Assembly: GCF_000429505.1 (NCBI RefSeq)
Contig: NZ_AUBZ01000001.1
Location: 248,001-312,000, forward strand
DNA: 64,000 nt
Source of the DNA: Aliagarivorans taiwanensis DSM 22990
GTDB lineage: Bacteria; Pseudomonadota; Gammaproteobacteria; Enterobacterales; Celerinatantimonadaceae
Reading direction: 5' to 3'
The position numbers and the translations under genes are program-made. Every line of letters begins with the position of its first letter. Positions within the stretch are counted from its first letter, which is position 1. Positions 37,894 to 46,984 of the stretch are shown here, in pieces. The notes beneath the pieces were generated by a model, which worked only from the letters and a program-made list of their open reading frames with translations, made no database searches and was not told the origin of the DNA.

Positions 37894-39222
37894 ATGTTAA
37901 TCATGGCGTTTTTGTTTCTGCTGCTAATGCTTTATTTAGGCAGCCGTTTTGGCGGTATCGGTCTCGGGGTTGTATCCGGCCTTGGTCTGCTGATTGAAGT
38001 CTTTGTTTTCCGCATGCCTCCCACCTCACCACCCATCACCGTAATGCTGATTATTATGGCGGTGGTAACCTGTGCGTCGATCTTAGAAGCAGCCGGTGGC
38101 TTGAAGTACATGCTGCAGGTTGCCGAGCGCATTCTGCGTAACAACCCTAAACGCATTAGCATCTTGGGCCCCATCGTGACCTACACCATGACCGTGATGC
38201 TAGGTACTGGCCACGCGGTTTACTCCATCATGCCCATCATTGGCGATGTGGCGCTGAAAAACGGTATTCGTCCAGAACGCGCCATGGCTTCAAGCTCGGT
38301 AGCCTCGCAAATGGGTATTACCGCCAGCCCCATCTCTGCTGCGGTGGTGTACTACCTATCACAGATCGGCGCCTCACATGGCCTAATGCCTGAGCTGACC
38401 CTGATGGGCATTCTGATGGTGACCATTCCTTCTACCTTCTGCGGTACCTTGCTGCTGTCGCTGTATAGCTCGCGCCGCGGTAAAGAGCTGGAAGACGATC
38501 CAGAATACCAGCGCCGCCTGCAAGACCCACTATGGCGCGACAAGATCCTCAACACCACCGCCACCACGCTGGGTGAAACCCTGCCAGCATCTGCGCGTAA
38601 CTCAGTGCTGCTATTCTTGCTGGCGATTGCTTCCATCGTGTTCGTGGCCATGTTCCCGGCTATCCGTACCATCGACGGTAAAGCGATCTCAATGAGTGTG
38701 ATCATCCAGATGATGATGCTGGCGTTCGGCGGTATTATCCTGCTGGCCACTCGTACCAAAGCGCAAACCGTGCCTGAGGGTGTGGTGTTTAAATCCGGTA
38801 TGGTGGCAGCGATTGCCATCTTCGGTATTGCCTGGATGAGCGACACCTACTTCCAATACGCCATGCCTGCGTTTGAGGCAGGTATCATCGACATCGTGCG
38901 CGCCTACCCATGGACCTTCGCCTTTGCCCTGTTCATCGTCTCGGTGGTGGTAAACAGCCAAGCGGCCACCGCACGGATGATGCTGCCAGTCGGTATCGCC
39001 ATGGGCCTGTCGCCGGCGATTCTGATCGGTTTGATGCCAGCTACCTACGGGTACTTCTTTATCCCGAACTACCCGTCGGATATTGCGACCTGTAACTTCG
39101 ATATGTCGGGCACCACCCGCATCGGTAAGTACTACTTTAACCACAGCTTTATGGTGCCGGGCCTGATTGGCGTGAGCTCCGCCTGTGTGATCGGTGTGAC
39201 CTTGGCAGGGATTATTCTGTAA
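37894..39222 (+). CDS. Anaerobic C4-dicarboxylate transporter (DcuA/DcuB family)
   Basis: An inner-membrane carrier of 442 residues with about 11-12 membrane segments. The signature regions are MLGTGHAVYSIMPIIGDVAL, SSSVASQMGITASPISAAVV and a late PNYPSDIATCNFDMSGTTRIG, all typical of DcuA/DcuB. It exchanges succinate, fumarate, malate or aspartate across the membrane, mostly in fumarate respiration. AAGGAG precedes the ATG. DcuA and DcuB cannot be separated by eye, so no symbol is given. Confidence 0.92.
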   Translation: MLIMAFLFLLLMLYLGSRFGGIGLGVVSGLGLLIEVFVFRMPPTSPPITVMLIIMAVVTCASILEAAGGLKYMLQVAERILRNNPKRISILGPIVTYTMTVMLGTGHAVYSIMPIIGDVALKNGIRPERAMASSSVASQMGITASPISAAVVYYLSQIGASHGLMPELTLMGILMVTIPSTFCGTLLLSLYSSRRGKELEDDPEYQRRLQDPLWRDKILNTTATTLGETLPASARNSVLLFLLAIASIVFVAMFPAIRTIDGKAISMSVIIQMMMLAFGGIILLATRTKAQTVPEGVVFKSGMVAAIAIFGIAWMSDTYFQYAMPAFEAGIIDIVRAYPWTFAFALFIVSVVVNSQAATARMMLPVGIAMGLSPAILIGLMPATYGYFFIPNYPSDIATCNFDMSGTTRIGKYYFNHSFMVPGLIGVSSACVIGVTLAGIIL

Positions 39223-39245
39223 AGCTCTCATCCTATAAATACACA

Positions 39246-39272
39246 AACGCCCGGTACTCGCCGGGCGTTTTT
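39246..39272 (+). terminator. Terminator after the C4-dicarboxylate transporter gene
   Basis: AACGCCCGG/CCGGGCGTT stem with a 6-nt loop and a T run, 24 bp after the stop. Confidence 0.9.
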
Positions 39273-39289
39273 ATGAACAGCCGATGCCC

Positions 39290-40636
39290 TTAGCGAAAAC
39301 GAATCGCCCGCCACAGGTTGCGCGCCACACTTTGCTGGCGTTTGAAGTAACCTGAGTAGTCGTTGTAATCATCCAGCTCAGCATCTCGCTGGCTATCGCG
39401 GCCATCCTTGTGCGAGTAGAAGAACACCGCGCACAGGGTTTCATTAAGATTTACCCCAAACAGCTCGCCAAAGGTGGAGAAGCCTGCGATGGGAAAGTCT
39501 TTAAAGCACTGGATCTTTTCCAGCTCGCCCGGGTTGTTTCTGCGCCGCTGAATGCAATCAAACAATACCCCACCCAATGGCTGCGGCAATCCCTCAGCAA
39601 AGGCTTGGTAGTCACGCTCGGTCTGCTCCGACAAGCTTTGCTGCTCCATCAAGATCAGCTCGGCGCCAAAGGGCACATCACAGTAAAAATGCAGGCAACG
39701 CTTTTCCAAGTCAACCCACGACACCGAGCGTACAAATAACTCACCGGCCACCGGGGTGGCGAAGCTGTAGTTTACCAATCGCTGTTGCAGCTCTTCGGGT
39801 TGGCAATCGAGCTGCTGACAGAGTACTTCAATAGCTTCACGCGGACGGCTATCTTGCGGGCACAACAACTTGCTAACGGTGCGCTCGGCGGGGTCACTCT
39901 CGGCCACCATCCAGTTATGCTCGCTCGGCAGGAAGTTATCACTTTTGAACAAGCGAAAGTAGAAGTCTTCATGCAGCTCGATAAAGCACAACAAGGCGTG
40001 TTGGTTACGCAGAGCCTGCTCATCATGAAAGGGGGCATGCCCCGCCCCGGGTAGACACCCGGTAGAGCCACCAATAAACGGCTGGCTAAAGCGGCCATCT
40101 TGATAGACCGCTTCCATCAGCCAGTTCTCACAGTGGCTAAAGCCGTTCACCAAAGTAAGCACCAAGCTACGCCCCGGCTCGGGAGATATCTCGTGGTTAA
40201 TCTGGCTCAGTTGCTTGGCGATGCGCTCGCGACGCACACTCGGGCTGATGCGATTTTCACCATCAAGGATATCCTCACAGGGCAGCTCGATGGTGTCCAT
40301 CTCAACGCGCTCGAACAGGGACTTAGAGAACTCTTGGATCAATACCTTGGGCTCATGCTCATTGCTAACATACAGGCCCTTTCCACTGGAGCTGAGTTCG
40401 CCAGCGGTAGAGGTCAATATACAGGGGGCGTTGTAGCGTCGCTTGAGTAGCCGGTGAACTTGCTCGAAATCAAGGCAAGAGGGCACATAACCCAGTACCA
40501 AGGCGCAGTCGCTGCTGTTGGAGGCAATGCCAGCGCTTGCTAACTCTTCCAATACCTCCAAGGTATAACTGGCCACCCTTACAGGCGGACGAGAGCCGGC
40601 GTCGAGGACCCCGCGAAACAGCGCTGCCAAATGCAT
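39290..40636 (-). CDS. FIST-domain sensory protein
   Basis: A cytoplasmic protein of 448 residues with FIST_N (about 40-260) and FIST_C (about 270-420) domains. Supporting segments are PCILTSTAGELSSSGKGLYV, PFIGGSTGCLPG and the C-terminal PIAGFSTFGELFGVNLNETL, the typical FIST_C ending. FIST domains are predicted to bind small ligands such as amino acids and are often linked to signal-transduction genes. No kinase, cyclase or chemoreceptor is adjacent here, so its partner is not evident. It converges on the dicarboxylate transporter gene. Confidence 0.88.
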   Translation of the reverse strand: MHLAALFRGVLDAGSRPPVRVASYTLEVLEELASAGIASNSSDCALVLGYVPSCLDFEQVHRLLKRRYNAPCILTSTAGELSSSGKGLYVSNEHEPKVLIQEFSKSLFERVEMDTIELPCEDILDGENRISPSVRRERIAKQLSQINHEISPEPGRSLVLTLVNGFSHCENWLMEAVYQDGRFSQPFIGGSTGCLPGAGHAPFHDEQALRNQHALLCFIELHEDFYFRLFKSDNFLPSEHNWMVAESDPAERTVSKLLCPQDSRPREAIEVLCQQLDCQPEELQQRLVNYSFATPVAGELFVRSVSWVDLEKRCLHFYCDVPFGAELILMEQQSLSEQTERDYQAFAEGLPQPLGGVLFDCIQRRRNNPGELEKIQCFKDFPIAGFSTFGELFGVNLNETLCAVFFYSHKDGRDSQRDAELDDYNDYSGYFKRQQSVARNLWRAIRFR

Positions 40637-40946
40637 TATCTATCCCTAAGTCACGATTCTCTGACTAGATTGTCAAGAAATAGGAAAAAACCAAGTAGCG
40701 ACCGCGATTAATTCTAGATGGATCATACTTTGCCAATGAGCGAATGAAATTAAATCGTTTACCTTCAAAGTTTTACAATCATATAGCGTGACAAAGCTCC
40801 GCTTAAAATACCTGCGCTTACAGGTAAGTAAGTAGCCGCTTTGCCATAAGCCTCAACAATACCAACCTTCCTAATATCGCTCCAACGCCTGCCGTGCAGA
40901 ATCTCCAGATATTTTCTTGATGCAGATTGAGATTGATTAGATTTTT

Positions 40947-40964
40947 CCGCCACCTGTTTGTCAC
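40947..40964 (+). promoter_or_regulatory. Pho box-like repeat upstream of the pyrophosphatase gene
   Basis: CCGCCAC-CTGT-TTGTCAC has two 7-mers, the second equal to the TTGTCAC half of E. coli phoA, at the 11-bp period of PhoB sites. The flanking ATTTTTCCG is shared with the stronger Pho box at 48487-48504. Confidence 0.5.
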
Positions 40965-41005
40965 AAACACGCTTTAAGCTCGCTGCGATAATTACAGGAG
41001 GTACC

Positions 41006-42013
41006 ATGAAAAAGTCACTTATCGCCATTGCAGCGCTAAGCGCTGGCCTGCACGCCCACGCTTTCGATCTGATGCAACCGAGTTTGAACGATACCAGCAA
41101 CTTAGTATGGTCCGGACACATCAGCCCCGACACCGATACCGTGGTATCAGCCCTGCTTGCAGCCCATATCTACGGCGGCACCGCAACTGTGCCGGGTGAG
41201 CTCAACCCAGAGAGCAAGTTTGTGCTGGAACAATGTGGCGCGGACGCCCCTGTGTACCTCGATAACTACCAAGGCAAGCGTTTGGGTCTGGTGGACTTCA
41301 ACCAACAAACTCAGCTAGCCCCCGGCATGAATGAAGCCAACATTGTTGCGATTATCGACCACCACGCCATTGGCGGTAACCCGGTGAACACCAGCCAGAT
41401 CGTCACGCTGGATATCCGCCCTTGGGGCTCCACAGCAACCATGTTGATGGACCGCGCCAAACAGCTCAATGTCGAACTGCCGCAAGAGCTTGCTTGTGCC
41501 GCCATCGGCGCCGTGCTGTCAGATACCGTAGTATTCCAGTCGCCGACCACCACCGGTTTTGACCACCAGTTGGTAGATGCCTACAGCGCGCAAGCGGGGC
41601 TCAACGACATCAACGAGTTCGGCGAGCAAATGCTGATCGCAAAATCAGATCTTAGCCATATCGATGCGGCCACCATCCTGACCATGGATTACAAAAACTT
41701 CGAGTTTGGCGGCAAGAAAGTCGGTATCGGTGTAGCCGAAACCCTTAACGCCCAGCAGCTGATCGACCGCAAACCTGAGCTACTGCTAGCAATGCAAAGC
41801 TACAAGAAAGAACAGGGGCTGGACCACTTGTTCTTCTCGATTACCGACACCAAGCACAAACGCGCCAACCTGCTGTGGGTTGACCCAAGCGACCAGCAAA
41901 TTGTCGAGCGCGCCTTCCAAAGCGTGCAAGGCCAAGACATGCTGAGCCTCGACGGTATAACCTCGCGTAAACGCCAGATTGGCCCAGCCATTCAAACCGC
42001 TCTGGAACAATAA
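41006..42013 (+). CDS. Exported manganese-dependent inorganic pyrophosphatase (family II, DHH/DHHA2)
   Basis: A protein of 335 residues. Residues 1-19 form a Sec signal peptide (KKSLIAIAALSAGLHAHA, cleavage after AHA). The mature part follows family II pyrophosphatase: GHISPDTDTVVSALLAA (the HxDxD metal ligands), IIDHH, LSDTVVFQSPTTT, and the DHHA2 end SRKRQIGPAIQTAL with the substrate-binding Arg/Lys. It hydrolyses pyrophosphate to phosphate using Mn2+. AGGAGG precedes the ATG at 41006. Members of this family are usually cytoplasmic, so the signal peptide is notable. A Pho box-like repeat upstream suggests phosphate-starvation control and a role in phosphate scavenging from external pyrophosphate. 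Confidence 0.85.
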   Translation: MKKSLIAIAALSAGLHAHAFDLMQPSLNDTSNLVWSGHISPDTDTVVSALLAAHIYGGTATVPGELNPESKFVLEQCGADAPVYLDNYQGKRLGLVDFNQQTQLAPGMNEANIVAIIDHHAIGGNPVNTSQIVTLDIRPWGSTATMLMDRAKQLNVELPQELACAAIGAVLSDTVVFQSPTTTGFDHQLVDAYSAQAGLNDINEFGEQMLIAKSDLSHIDAATILTMDYKNFEFGGKKVGIGVAETLNAQQLIDRKPELLLAMQSYKKEQGLDHLFFSITDTKHKRANLLWVDPSDQQIVERAFQSVQGQDMLSLDGITSRKRQIGPAIQTALEQ

Positions 42014-42028
42014 CAAGTAGTTAGAGGG

Positions 42029-42056
42029 AACCTGGGGCCTTTTGCCCTAGGTTCTT
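42029..42056 (+). terminator. Probable terminator after the pyrophosphatase gene
   Basis: AACCTGGGGC/GCCCTAGGTT (one G-U) with a CTTTT loop. The trailing sequence is only moderately T-rich. Confidence 0.6.
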
Positions 42057-42107
42057 CAGTCACTTGCTCCTGAAACTGCCGAAAGTACCGAGTCAACCAA
42101 ACAACCT

Positions 42108-43856
42108 TTAACACTCCGCCACACAAGCCAATAACTCATTCCAGCAGTGATAGATAAGCAGGTGCCCGTGTTCGGCATAGCTGCGAAACTCTAGCTCTGG
42201 TAGCGCTTGAGCCAACAAGCGTGCAAAACGGATGGGCACATGCTGATCCTGTTCCCCATGCCACAGAGTCAGCGGGGTGGTCAGATCAGCCAGCTTCATT
42301 GGCCAAGGTTGGGCAAGTACTCGTAGGTCTTGGGCTAAGGCTTGTGGCCCCTGCCGCAGGGCCTCACTTAACGCCAGTACGAAATTATCCAGCAAAGCGG
42401 GTTCGTTGAGGGCCTGTTTATCACTCTCCCCCAAGCTGGCGTAAACCTGATCAAAATAGCTATTCGGTTGACGAATGATGACCTTACTCATCAATGCAAT
42501 TAGAGGATTAGCAATTTGTGGAGCATTTAGCACTAGATAGGCTAGGAGCTTATTGCTGGACTTCACGCCGTGAAACAGGCTGATTGCTTCATAGGGAGTG
42601 ACGGAGCTTATCAAATGAGCATGGCGGATCCGGCTGCTCAAAACCTCACAGGCGGCCAAGGCATAAGCGCCACCACCGCAAAATCCCGCCACGACGAACT
42701 CATCCAATGCTAATTGCTCGGCCAACTCGGCGATATCATTGCCATGGTCTAACAAGCTTCGCTCAGGCAAAGGAGACGATAAACCATAGCCGGGCCGATC
42801 GACGACGATGACGCGTACCCCGTAATCAAATAGCCACTGCCGACAAGGATGATGCTGCAAACGCGACCCCGTCGAAGGAGGAAACATCACTAGCACCGGG
42901 TCATCCGGCCGACCAATATCGCTATAACCCAGTGTGCGCCCATCGCGTAAACTCACTTTGCAGTGAAAACTGGCGGCGCTCATATTATGCCGTTGGGTTA
43001 ACGAGGCTAAGGGGTCTTGGGCTGCTTGATAGGTCCTTGGGTTGAGCATAGCGATACGCATCAGCTCACTCTGGCTATGGCAGCCAGTCTTGCCAAACAC
43101 TGCCTTTAACTGCGTCCTAACGGTGTTGATCGACACGCCACCATGCTCAGCAATCTCATGTAATTTGTCTCCTGCAACCAAGCGCGTGACCAACTGCTGC
43201 TCTGCTCGAGTCAAGTCAAAAGCGAGGGTCATTTTGTCAATATCAGCCACATAGCTGTCACTAAAGTCAGCAATTAACATCAGCACCTGATTGGCATAAG
43301 CACCATCTGTTAACACCTTAATTAGCGAAACACTATAGGGAGGCTGTATCTCACTGGTACTGGCAAAGCTGCACTCACTAAGCGTTTCTGCAGGGGAAAA
43401 CAGTGTGTCCATCGCCTGTTGTAGCTGTTGTTGCATCGCCCTTTTGGGGAAAGATACACGATGCTTGAGTGAACCAGCTAAACGCCCCGACTCCAGTAGC
43501 GTTCTCGCTCGCCGATTCAACGCTTGCAGTTGCACTTGCTGGTCGAGCAGTAGTGCTGGCAGCGGCAGTTGCTCAAGTAGTTGCTGCAACAGTGTTTGCC
43601 CGGTTTGCTCAACGCCAAGTCGCTCACCGATAATGGCGCTGCGCCGGACATGTTCCGTTAGTCCACGCAGAACTACGGAGCTTGCGCTCCCCGAAGCCAA
43701 CGCCTCCCCGCCTACCACCTGGGCAACATCCTGCTGACTTAATTCGACTAAATAGTGCGACAAACCCTCTAACAAAGTTGGCCAAGACTCAGGTTGTAGC
43801 GCCGCGTCGTAGATTTGACTCAGCAGTGATTCAGGGATATTGGTGGTCGCGTCCAT
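42108..43856 (-). CDS. LuxR-type HTH / alpha-beta hydrolase fusion regulator
   Basis: A protein of 582 residues. The N-terminal region (about 1-205) looks like a PAS-type sensor (LPALLLDQQVQLQALNRRA). A LuxR/GerE helix-turn-helix (about 213-265) follows, with LTRAEQQLVTRLVAGDKLHE and SINTVRTQLKAVFGKTG. From about 290 an alpha/beta hydrolase domain extends to the end. Its nucleophile elbow is GFCGGGAYA, so the usual serine is Cys393; the acid and His are in HGEQDQHVP and AEHGHLLIYH. The hydrolase part may bind or cleave a signalling ester or lactone. The central position of the HTH is unusual for LuxR proteins. Target genes are unknown. Confidence 0.8.
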   Translation of the reverse strand: MDATTNIPESLLSQIYDAALQPESWPTLLEGLSHYLVELSQQDVAQVVGGEALASGSASSVVLRGLTEHVRRSAIIGERLGVEQTGQTLLQQLLEQLPLPALLLDQQVQLQALNRRARTLLESGRLAGSLKHRVSFPKRAMQQQLQQAMDTLFSPAETLSECSFASTSEIQPPYSVSLIKVLTDGAYANQVLMLIADFSDSYVADIDKMTLAFDLTRAEQQLVTRLVAGDKLHEIAEHGGVSINTVRTQLKAVFGKTGCHSQSELMRIAMLNPRTYQAAQDPLASLTQRHNMSAASFHCKVSLRDGRTLGYSDIGRPDDPVLVMFPPSTGSRLQHHPCRQWLFDYGVRVIVVDRPGYGLSSPLPERSLLDHGNDIAELAEQLALDEFVVAGFCGGGAYALAACEVLSSRIRHAHLISSVTPYEAISLFHGVKSSNKLLAYLVLNAPQIANPLIALMSKVIIRQPNSYFDQVYASLGESDKQALNEPALLDNFVLALSEALRQGPQALAQDLRVLAQPWPMKLADLTTPLTLWHGEQDQHVPIRFARLLAQALPELEFRSYAEHGHLLIYHCWNELLACVAEC

Positions 43857-43989
43857 ACTAACTAGATAAAGTACATATATTAACTATTAGCATATCAAAA
43901 GATCACCACGCGGTGATGTTTTCTTGACCACGCAAGAGCGGTCAACCGTCACCGGTCAACCGCTCACTCAGGTCTCCACCCAAAACCAG

Positions 43990-45144
43990 TTAAGGGCAGT
44001 CAAACGGAAATCCCTGAAGGTCGCTGTATGACCACGCTTCTACCGCCTGCCAATTAAAACCGCTACACATCGAGGCCAGCGGATAAGCGAGCTCGAGGTA
44101 ACTAAAAGAACCTACATCGGCACTACCAACACTAAAGCTGTTAGTGGCATAAATGCTCGCTTGACGCATAAACAAGTGCCCGTTTATCTCTAGATTAGCG
44201 CTATGCACGCTTGATGCACTGGAAAGCTCTAGTGAGTTGGTCGCAATAGACTCACTGGATATAGTGGATGCCCCAAACATGTATAGCTCATCGGTGTTAA
44301 CCTGCTGCGCCTGAACCGAAGCGGCAGTGGTAACACTTAGGTGTTGGCTTACGTTGATGGTTCCACCAACTAAACTGGCGCTACCATCCACGTGCAGGTT
44401 ATCGCTAACTAACGTCCCCAAATCAGCGTTGGCACCATTGCGTAGAATAAACTCGGACACATTCAATGTGCTGCTCCAGTCGGCAAACACATTCCCGGCA
44501 TTCGCATCGATTCTGGCCATATTCCCTTGCGGGCGCCCAATAAAAGCCCGCGAACTTTGGTCAATCAGTAAGTCCAAGTCACCGACCTCGCCTTCCAACA
44601 CCAACGAAGACTGGGCTGATACCTGCATCCTCGCCCCTGCGGGATAGACGTTATCGGGCATATAGATCGCCCCTAGGCTATCCACCCAAATGAGTGGCTC
44701 TACAGCGGCTACGAATTCAACACCACCAAAGGCGGCATTCTGTATACCTCGAACAAGTACCTGAGCGTCAATACTGCCGCCATTTACCCAGAGATTGTCG
44801 CGGGTCGGCTCCAAAATGCCGTCGTCATTGCCCTCGCAAACTCCCGTTACATTCAGCCAGACATAACGCTGCAAGCCAGGACTTTGAAAGTAGTTATGTA
44901 GAGCCTTAGGATCGCTGTCACAATCGATATCCAGCTCATAAAAATGAGTATCTACCGTTCCAGCAAGTATGCGGTCCTGCAGCAAACTAAAGTTGTGATT
45001 CATCTCCTGCGCCTTGATGAGCCCACCCGCGGAAAAGCTAACTAACTGCTCCTCCGCTTTCACATGATGGCTTAAAACGTACCCACCGATTGCTAATGCT
45101 GCGGCGATCTTTAAAACTGCGGCAATCTTAATTGCACTGTCCAT
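43990..45144 (-). CDS. Exported repetitive protein of unknown function
   Basis: A protein of 384 residues with one N-terminal hydrophobic segment (signal peptide or anchor, about 5-29). It then has the motif SFSAGGLIKAQEMNHNFSLL, which resembles a short helix seen at the start of many exported marine-bacterial proteins. The body (about 130-345) is a run of short Ser/Thr/Asn/Val strands with weak internal repetition, as in beta-helical surface proteins. Cysteines occur near both ends. It starts 35 bp after the lipoprotein gene on the same strand, with AAGGAAGGA before the ATG, so the two are very probably an operon. No family is recognised. Confidence 0.7.
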   Translation of the reverse strand: MDSAIKIAAVLKIAAALAIGGYVLSHHVKAEEQLVSFSAGGLIKAQEMNHNFSLLQDRILAGTVDTHFYELDIDCDSDPKALHNYFQSPGLQRYVWLNVTGVCEGNDDGILEPTRDNLWVNGGSIDAQVLVRGIQNAAFGGVEFVAAVEPLIWVDSLGAIYMPDNVYPAGARMQVSAQSSLVLEGEVGDLDLLIDQSSRAFIGRPQGNMARIDANAGNVFADWSSTLNVSEFILRNGANADLGTLVSDNLHVDGSASLVGGTINVSQHLSVTTAASVQAQQVNTDELYMFGASTISSESIATNSLELSSASSVHSANLEINGHLFMRQASIYATNSFSVGSADVGSFSYLELAYPLASMCSGFNWQAVEAWSYSDLQGFPFDCP

Positions 45145-45179
45145 TGTGTCCTTCCTTGATGATTAGTTAGGTTAAATCG

Positions 45180-46577
45180 CTATTGCCATTGGGCGGTATC
45201 AAACCGGCTAGTATCATAGCTGGCGGCAATCACAGACTGTTCAGGATCCTGAGGGTAGGCATCAGCATTATCGCCAACTCCGTCACCATCACTGTCAACG
45301 GTCTCATTCGGGTCGTCAGGGAAAGCGTCGCTGTTGTTCCCAATGCCATCACCATCGCTGTCCGCAGTTTCTTGCGGGTCTAACGGAAAAGCATCGGCAT
45401 TGTCACCAACACCATCGCCATCGCTGTCTAGGGTTTCTGCAGGGTCTAGCGGAAAGGTATCGGCATTGTCGCCAACACCATCGCTATCGCTGTCTAAGGT
45501 TTCTGCTGGGTCTAGCGGAAACGCATCGGCATTGTCGCCAACGCCATCGCTATCGCTGTCTAAGGTTTCTGCCGGGTCTAGCGGCAAGGCATCGGCATTG
45601 TCACCAACGCCGTCGCCATCGCTGTCTAAGGTTTCTGCTGGGTCTAGCGGAAAGGCATCGGCATTGTCGCCAACACCATCGCTATCGCTGTCTAAGGTTT
45701 CTGCTGGGTCTAGCGGGAAGGCATCGGCATTGTCGCCAACACCATCGCTATCGCTGTCTAAGGTTTCTGCTGGGTCTAGCGGAAAGGCATCGGCATTGTC
45801 GCCAACGCCATCGCCATCGCTGTCGGCTGACTCAGCGCTATCATTAGGAAAGGCATCCAAGTCATCAGCAACCCCGTCATCATCGTCATCGTCATCATTC
45901 ACTACCACGACCAACTCATCGCCGCTCCAAATCAGAGTCTCATCCTCGGTCAGTTGCAGTATGAGATCTTCAACTTGAGTCACCATTGCCAGCAACTCAG
46001 CACCATCCAAAGCCTGTTCTGCGTCGCTGGGAACCAAACCGACCGCCACCAAGCTGCGCGCTTGATTGGCTAGCTGAGTTTGCTCTCGCTCCAAGTAATC
46101 CTGCGTGATCTCTTCGGGTAACGCGCCGATCCGGTTGGCCACTAATAAGATCGCTTGTTCGGTTGTGATACCGGGTTGCTGTTGACGCTCCAACTCAACC
46201 AACGTGGTCAAAGGGCTAACCACCACTCCCCCCGGCGGAGCAGTTAACAAATAGCTCTGCCTAACGGGTGTGCTAGGTTGATCCATATCGATGGTTTCAC
46301 CTGGGATCACCTTTACCACCACGCAAGCAGCATCACTTGGCTCTGCTACATCAAGCAAAAACAAGCCGTTCTCATCGGTCGTCGCTGACGGTTCTCCCTG
46401 GTCTAGCTCAAAATCACCATCGAGATCGAGCCATACCATCGCGCCTTGTAAATAACCATCTAATGCCGTAATTCGCATCTGTGCTGTTGAATCTTCAACA
46501 GAGCCGTCGCCGCATCCGGCCAACAGCGCTGCGCTCAAGATGCCCCCCAAACAAAGACTTATCCTGCTCAACCTCAT
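45180..46577 (-). CDS. Lipoprotein with thrombospondin type 3 calcium-binding repeats
   Basis: A lipoprotein of 465 residues with lipobox LLAGC. A beta-sandwich-like N-terminal part (about 30-105; ALDGYLQGAMVWLDLDGDFE with LDQGEP) resembles cell-surface carboxypeptidase-regulatory-like domains. A helical region (110-215) follows. From about 220 come ten tandem 22-residue repeats of the type DSDGDGVGDNADAFPLDP, each with the aspartate-rich loop that binds calcium in thrombospondin type 3 and OmpA-family proteins. A short tail ends the protein with no C-terminal anchor or catalytic domain. It is probably a calcium-dependent extended spacer or adhesin, co-transcribed with the next gene. Confidence 0.82.
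   Translation of the reverse strand: MRLSRISLCLGGILSAALLAGCGDGSVEDSTAQMRITALDGYLQGAMVWLDLDGDFELDQGEPSATTDENGLFLLDVAEPSDAACVVVKVIPGETIDMDQPSTPVRQSYLLTAPPGGVVVSPLTTLVELERQQQPGITTEQAILLVANRIGALPEEITQDYLEREQTQLANQARSLVAVGLVPSDAEQALDGAELLAMVTQVEDLILQLTEDETLIWSGDELVVVVNDDDDDDDGVADDLDAFPNDSAESADSDGDGVGDNADAFPLDPAETLDSDSDGVGDNADAFPLDPAETLDSDSDGVGDNADAFPLDPAETLDSDGDGVGDNADALPLDPAETLDSDSDGVGDNADAFPLDPAETLDSDSDGVGDNADTFPLDPAETLDSDGDGVGDNADAFPLDPQETADSDGDGIGNNSDAFPDDPNETVDSDGDGVGDNADAYPQDPEQSVIAASYDTSRFDTAQWQ
45235..45895 (-). repeat. 66-bp tandem repeats encoding calcium-binding motifs
   Basis: About ten units with a 66-bp period, seven of them nearly identical at the DNA level. The period equals 22 codons, so copy-number change keeps the frame. 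Confidence 0.9.
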
Positions 46578-46984
46578 ACCACCTCCCTCACTCCATGTGT
46601 CGTTTCAATTAAACAGCAGCAAGAATTTACGCTCATCACCCATATGGATGAAATGACTAAAAACAGCGGCGGAGCTTGTCGAAAAACTCAAGCAAAGCAC
46701 TCGTTAATGACAGAGTTGGAAGGTGGTAACTCATGACGGAGTAGTCGCGTTCACCAACAAAAACCGGGGAGGCTAGGAGCGCGTCACGGCAAATAGGTAG
46801 GAGTTATCGAACCCCACCTGCACCTTCAACTCCACAGAGGGCGAGCTCATATATATAAAGGAGATAAACGTTTTAGATAGGCGCTGAACTATTGTCACAA
46901 TCCCACTCTACTGTGTATGCCACTTTCTAGCTCTCTACAGACCTAAAGAGCTAAGCTATACCAACAACGAAGGATTGATTCTTG
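46578..46984. other. Intergenic region, divergent promoters
   Basis: About 400 bp between the lipoprotein operon and the ParB-like gene. A single TTGTCAC (46892-46898) is present but without the second repeat needed for a Pho box. No small gene is supported. Confidence 0.45.

Noticed and set aside
43936-43965. Inverted and direct GGTCAACCG repeats after the exported protein gene
   Set aside because: The stem has central mismatches and no T run, so I could not call it a terminator or operator.
45235-45895. Regular repeat array that at first looks CRISPR-like, and a long Ser/Pro-rich antisense frame across it
   Set aside because: The repeats are contiguous 66-bp coding units for calcium-binding motifs, with no spacers; the antisense frame is a shadow of them.
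46892-46898. TTGTCAC upstream of the ParB-like gene as a possible Pho box
   Set aside because: No second 7-mer occurs 11 bp away on either side.
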